Of a stretch of 13,122 nt of DNA, positions 12,007-13,122 are shown in pieces. Positions within the stretch are counted from its first letter, which is position 1. Every line of letters begins with the position of its first letter. Origin of the DNA: CAIJXO01 sp964485905 (GTDB taxonomy: Bacteria > Patescibacteriota > Minisyncoccia > Phycocordibacterales > GWA1-40-21). Below the pieces are notes generated by a model that was not told the origin of the DNA, did not search any database, and worked only from the letters and a program-made list of their open reading frames with translations. Made by a program: the position numbers and the translations under genes. The stretch spans positions 1-13,122 of the forward strand of contig CAZAJY010000017.1 of NCBI GenBank assembly GCA_964485905.1. Reading direction: 5' to 3'.

Positions 12007-12801
12007 TCATTGTATCCTAGGGCGATTTTTTTCGCAAATTTTTGTAAATTCCCTTGGCGACATTTTCAAGGAAGTATGAATCCTTTTGGTATTGTAGATA
12101 TAGATCGTGTGGTAAATTTCATACACCAATTCCCCTAAATCATCAAACCGATTTGGATCACCCAAGTCCACCTTGAATTTGTCGTAGAACGATTCTTGAT
12201 AGCCATTCTCCCACGGTGAGCCTTTTCGCGACATGGATATTTGCATTCCCACGGAAGCACAAAAATCTTGGTAAACTTTAGCGGTATATTCCGAACCTTG
12301 ATCGGAGTGAGTAATATCTGGTTTGGGATGATCCATGAGAGCGGAAATCATTGCTTGGACTACTAGGGCGTTGGAGTGATTAGCCAGGACGCAAGCACCG
12401 ACAATTTCTCGGTTCCAAATATCCATTACTGTCGCTAGGTAGATGAACTGATTCCGCCAAAAAATGTAGGTGAAGTCCGCCACCCAGATCTGACCTAGAC
12501 GGACCAGTGGAGTAGTGAGTAACAGATTGGGAAATATCTCATTTGGCTTTGGTTTTGACCATTTGCCAGGCTTTCGGTGTCGTCGGTAGGATTTGATACC
12601 GAAGATTTTCATCACCCGTCGAATCCGTTTGTGGTTGAGTTTCAAAGCCATGGCAATTCGTTTATGGCCATAGCTCGGAAAATCATGGAGGACAGATTCA
12701 ATTTTCTGTTTGATCAGCCAGTCTTCCGCTGGTTTTTTTCTTTTGTAGTAGAGTGAACTGCGAGAAACACCTAAAGTATCGTGAAGTTTAGGATGATTCA
12801 T
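12007..12801 (-). CDS. IS3-family transposase OrfB (DDE integrase core)
   Basis: A 264-aa protein carrying the catalytic domain of the IS3 transposase, which cuts and joins the IS ends. Residues 10-80 hold the HTH_21-type region (YGHKRIAMAL at 44-53). The rve core has D109 (WVADFTY), D167 (HSDQGSEYT) and E203 (WENGYQESFYDKFK), the DDE triad with normal spacing. IHTSLKMSPREF near the end is the usual IS3 tail. It overlaps orfA by four bases (ATGA). AAAAAAGGAGG lies just upstream: the GGAGG is a good ribosome site six bases before the ATG. The A-run is not in the phase of a canonical A-AAA-AAG slip, so coupled reinitiation may replace or accompany -1 frameshifting. The frame is intact and probably functional. 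Confidence 0.93.
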   Translation of the reverse strand: MNHPKLHDTLGVSRSSLYYKRKKPAEDWLIKQKIESVLHDFPSYGHKRIAMALKLNHKRIRRVMKIFGIKSYRRHRKPGKWSKPKPNEIFPNLLLTTPLVRLGQIWVADFTYIFWRNQFIYLATVMDIWNREIVGACVLANHSNALVVQAMISALMDHPKPDITHSDQGSEYTAKVYQDFCASVGMQISMSRKGSPWENGYQESFYDKFKVDLGDPNRFDDLGELVYEIYHTIYIYNTKRIHTSLKMSPREFTKICEKNRPRIQ

Positions 12802-13064
12802 CGCGACCTCCTTTTTTGCCCAACACCGAGTTGGACTGTGAGTTCGCCAATGATTTGCTTCAACTCGCGGTTTTCTTTTTCCAGCCTAATCAGATCTTTC
12901 GGACGGACACCAGTGACTCCCGTCCGTAACCAAGCGTAAATACAGGTGGTGGAAAGTCCATGCTCTTCAGCAATTTCTTTGACCGTCTTACCTGAAGTTT
13001 TAACTCTTTCTAGAATCTGATTCTTCAAATCCAAAGACACCTTGTATTGTTTTTTGTCAGACAT
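12798..13064 (-). CDS. IS3-family transposase OrfA (HTH_Tnp_1)
   Basis: An 88-aa DNA-binding subunit. Residues about 8-55 form the helix-turn-helix (LKNQILERVKTSGKTVKEIA, then EEHGLSTTCIYAWLR), and residues 60-80 are the leucine-zipper-like helix (LIRLEKENRELKQIIGELTVQL) used for OrfA/OrfAB multimerisation. It binds the terminal repeats and regulates transposition. It overlaps orfB by ATGA. The start at 13064 is 36 bases after a TATAAT, which places the promoter in the end region of the IS. Confidence 0.92.
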   Translation of the reverse strand: MSDKKQYKVSLDLKNQILERVKTSGKTVKEIAEEHGLSTTCIYAWLRTGVTGVRPKDLIRLEKENRELKQIIGELTVQLGVGQKRRSR

Positions 13065-13075
13065 ATGTTTTTACT

Positions 13076-13116
13076 AAGATTAACTAATACTCGACCAGTA
13101 TTATACTACTAATCTT
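13076..13116 (-). promoter_or_regulatory. Transposase -10 element inside nested inverted repeats
   Basis: TATAAT (13105-13100, minus strand) lies within nested dyads: TAATACT/AGTATTA (13085-13091/13097-13103) enclosed by AAGATTA/TAATCTT (13076-13082/13110-13116). If transcription enters from outside, the folded RNA could mask translation of orfA, a known protective feature in other IS elements. Such a role here is inferred. Confidence 0.5.
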
Positions 13117-13122
13117 GGTGTA

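Larger units (their letters stand above)
11993..13122 (-). mobile_element. IS3-family insertion sequence
   Basis: orfA and orfB in the usual IS3 order on the minus strand are flanked by an 8-bp inverted repeat, TACACCAA (11993-12000) and TTGGTGTA (13115-13122). The repeat reaches the window edge, so the true ends probably extend outward: the right end may start near 11963-11969 and the other end lies past 13122. No target duplication can be seen. Confidence 0.8.

Noticed and set aside
1..13122. CRISPR array, toxin-antitoxin pair or restriction system
   Set aside because: I found no regularly spaced repeat array and no Cas, toxin or methyltransferase motif on either strand. The direct repeats seen are isolated pairs.

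Overview
The window looks like chromosome from a Candidate Phyla Radiation (Patescibacteria) bacterium, probably of the Parcubacteria type. The evidence is the low GC, very short or absent mRNA leaders on most genes, many short proteins without known function, a CPR-style large serine recombinase with an extended cysteine-rich region, a self-splicing intron inside a tRNA gene, and a DUF5320-DUF134 pair. TGA ends several genes, so the recoded TGA=Gly code of Gracilibacteria/SR1 is unlikely. This placement is inferred from gene content, with no marker gene.

Bases 1-2876 look like the right end of an integrated element: the 3' end of an unknown gene, a terminator, a 70-aa protein, a 360-base stretch dense in inverted repeats (candidate structured RNA), and a 569-aa large serine recombinase. 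The last codons and stop of the recombinase lie inside the 3' end of a tRNA gene on the opposite strand.

Bases 2865-3525 (minus strand) are the most striking locus. A complete tRNA-Asn(GTT) is cut between anticodon bases 35 and 36 by a 589-base group I intron. The core can be followed helix by helix (P1-P9, with P7.1/P7.2 as in phage-type IA introns). An HNH endonuclease ORF sits in the P1 loop, and its last codons double as the internal guide sequence and P2.

Bases 3540-4621 hold small genes with clear sigma70-type promoters: a two-helix membrane peptide, a 54-aa peptide, and the DUF5320-DUF134 pair. Bases 4640-5490 are a GC-richer cassette with a Shine-Dalgarno sequence, a DUF5018-like lipoprotein and a strong terminator.

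Bases 5523-8242 form a cell-envelope peptidase cluster: two tandem M14 carboxypeptidase paralogues and a VanY-type D,D-carboxypeptidase, each membrane-anchored at the N-terminus. The first M14 copy has lost the third zinc ligand and the catalytic glutamate, while the second keeps both, so this is probably a pseudoenzyme/enzyme pair. A P2-type cation ATPase with its own promoter follows (8289-10961).

Bases 10984-11640 contain further SD-led, GC-richer small genes bounded by terminators. From 11654, a strong promoter and a leader with in-phase 9-base repeats precede a secreted-protein gene that is cut short by an IS3-family element (orfA/orfB, minus strand) filling the rest of the window.
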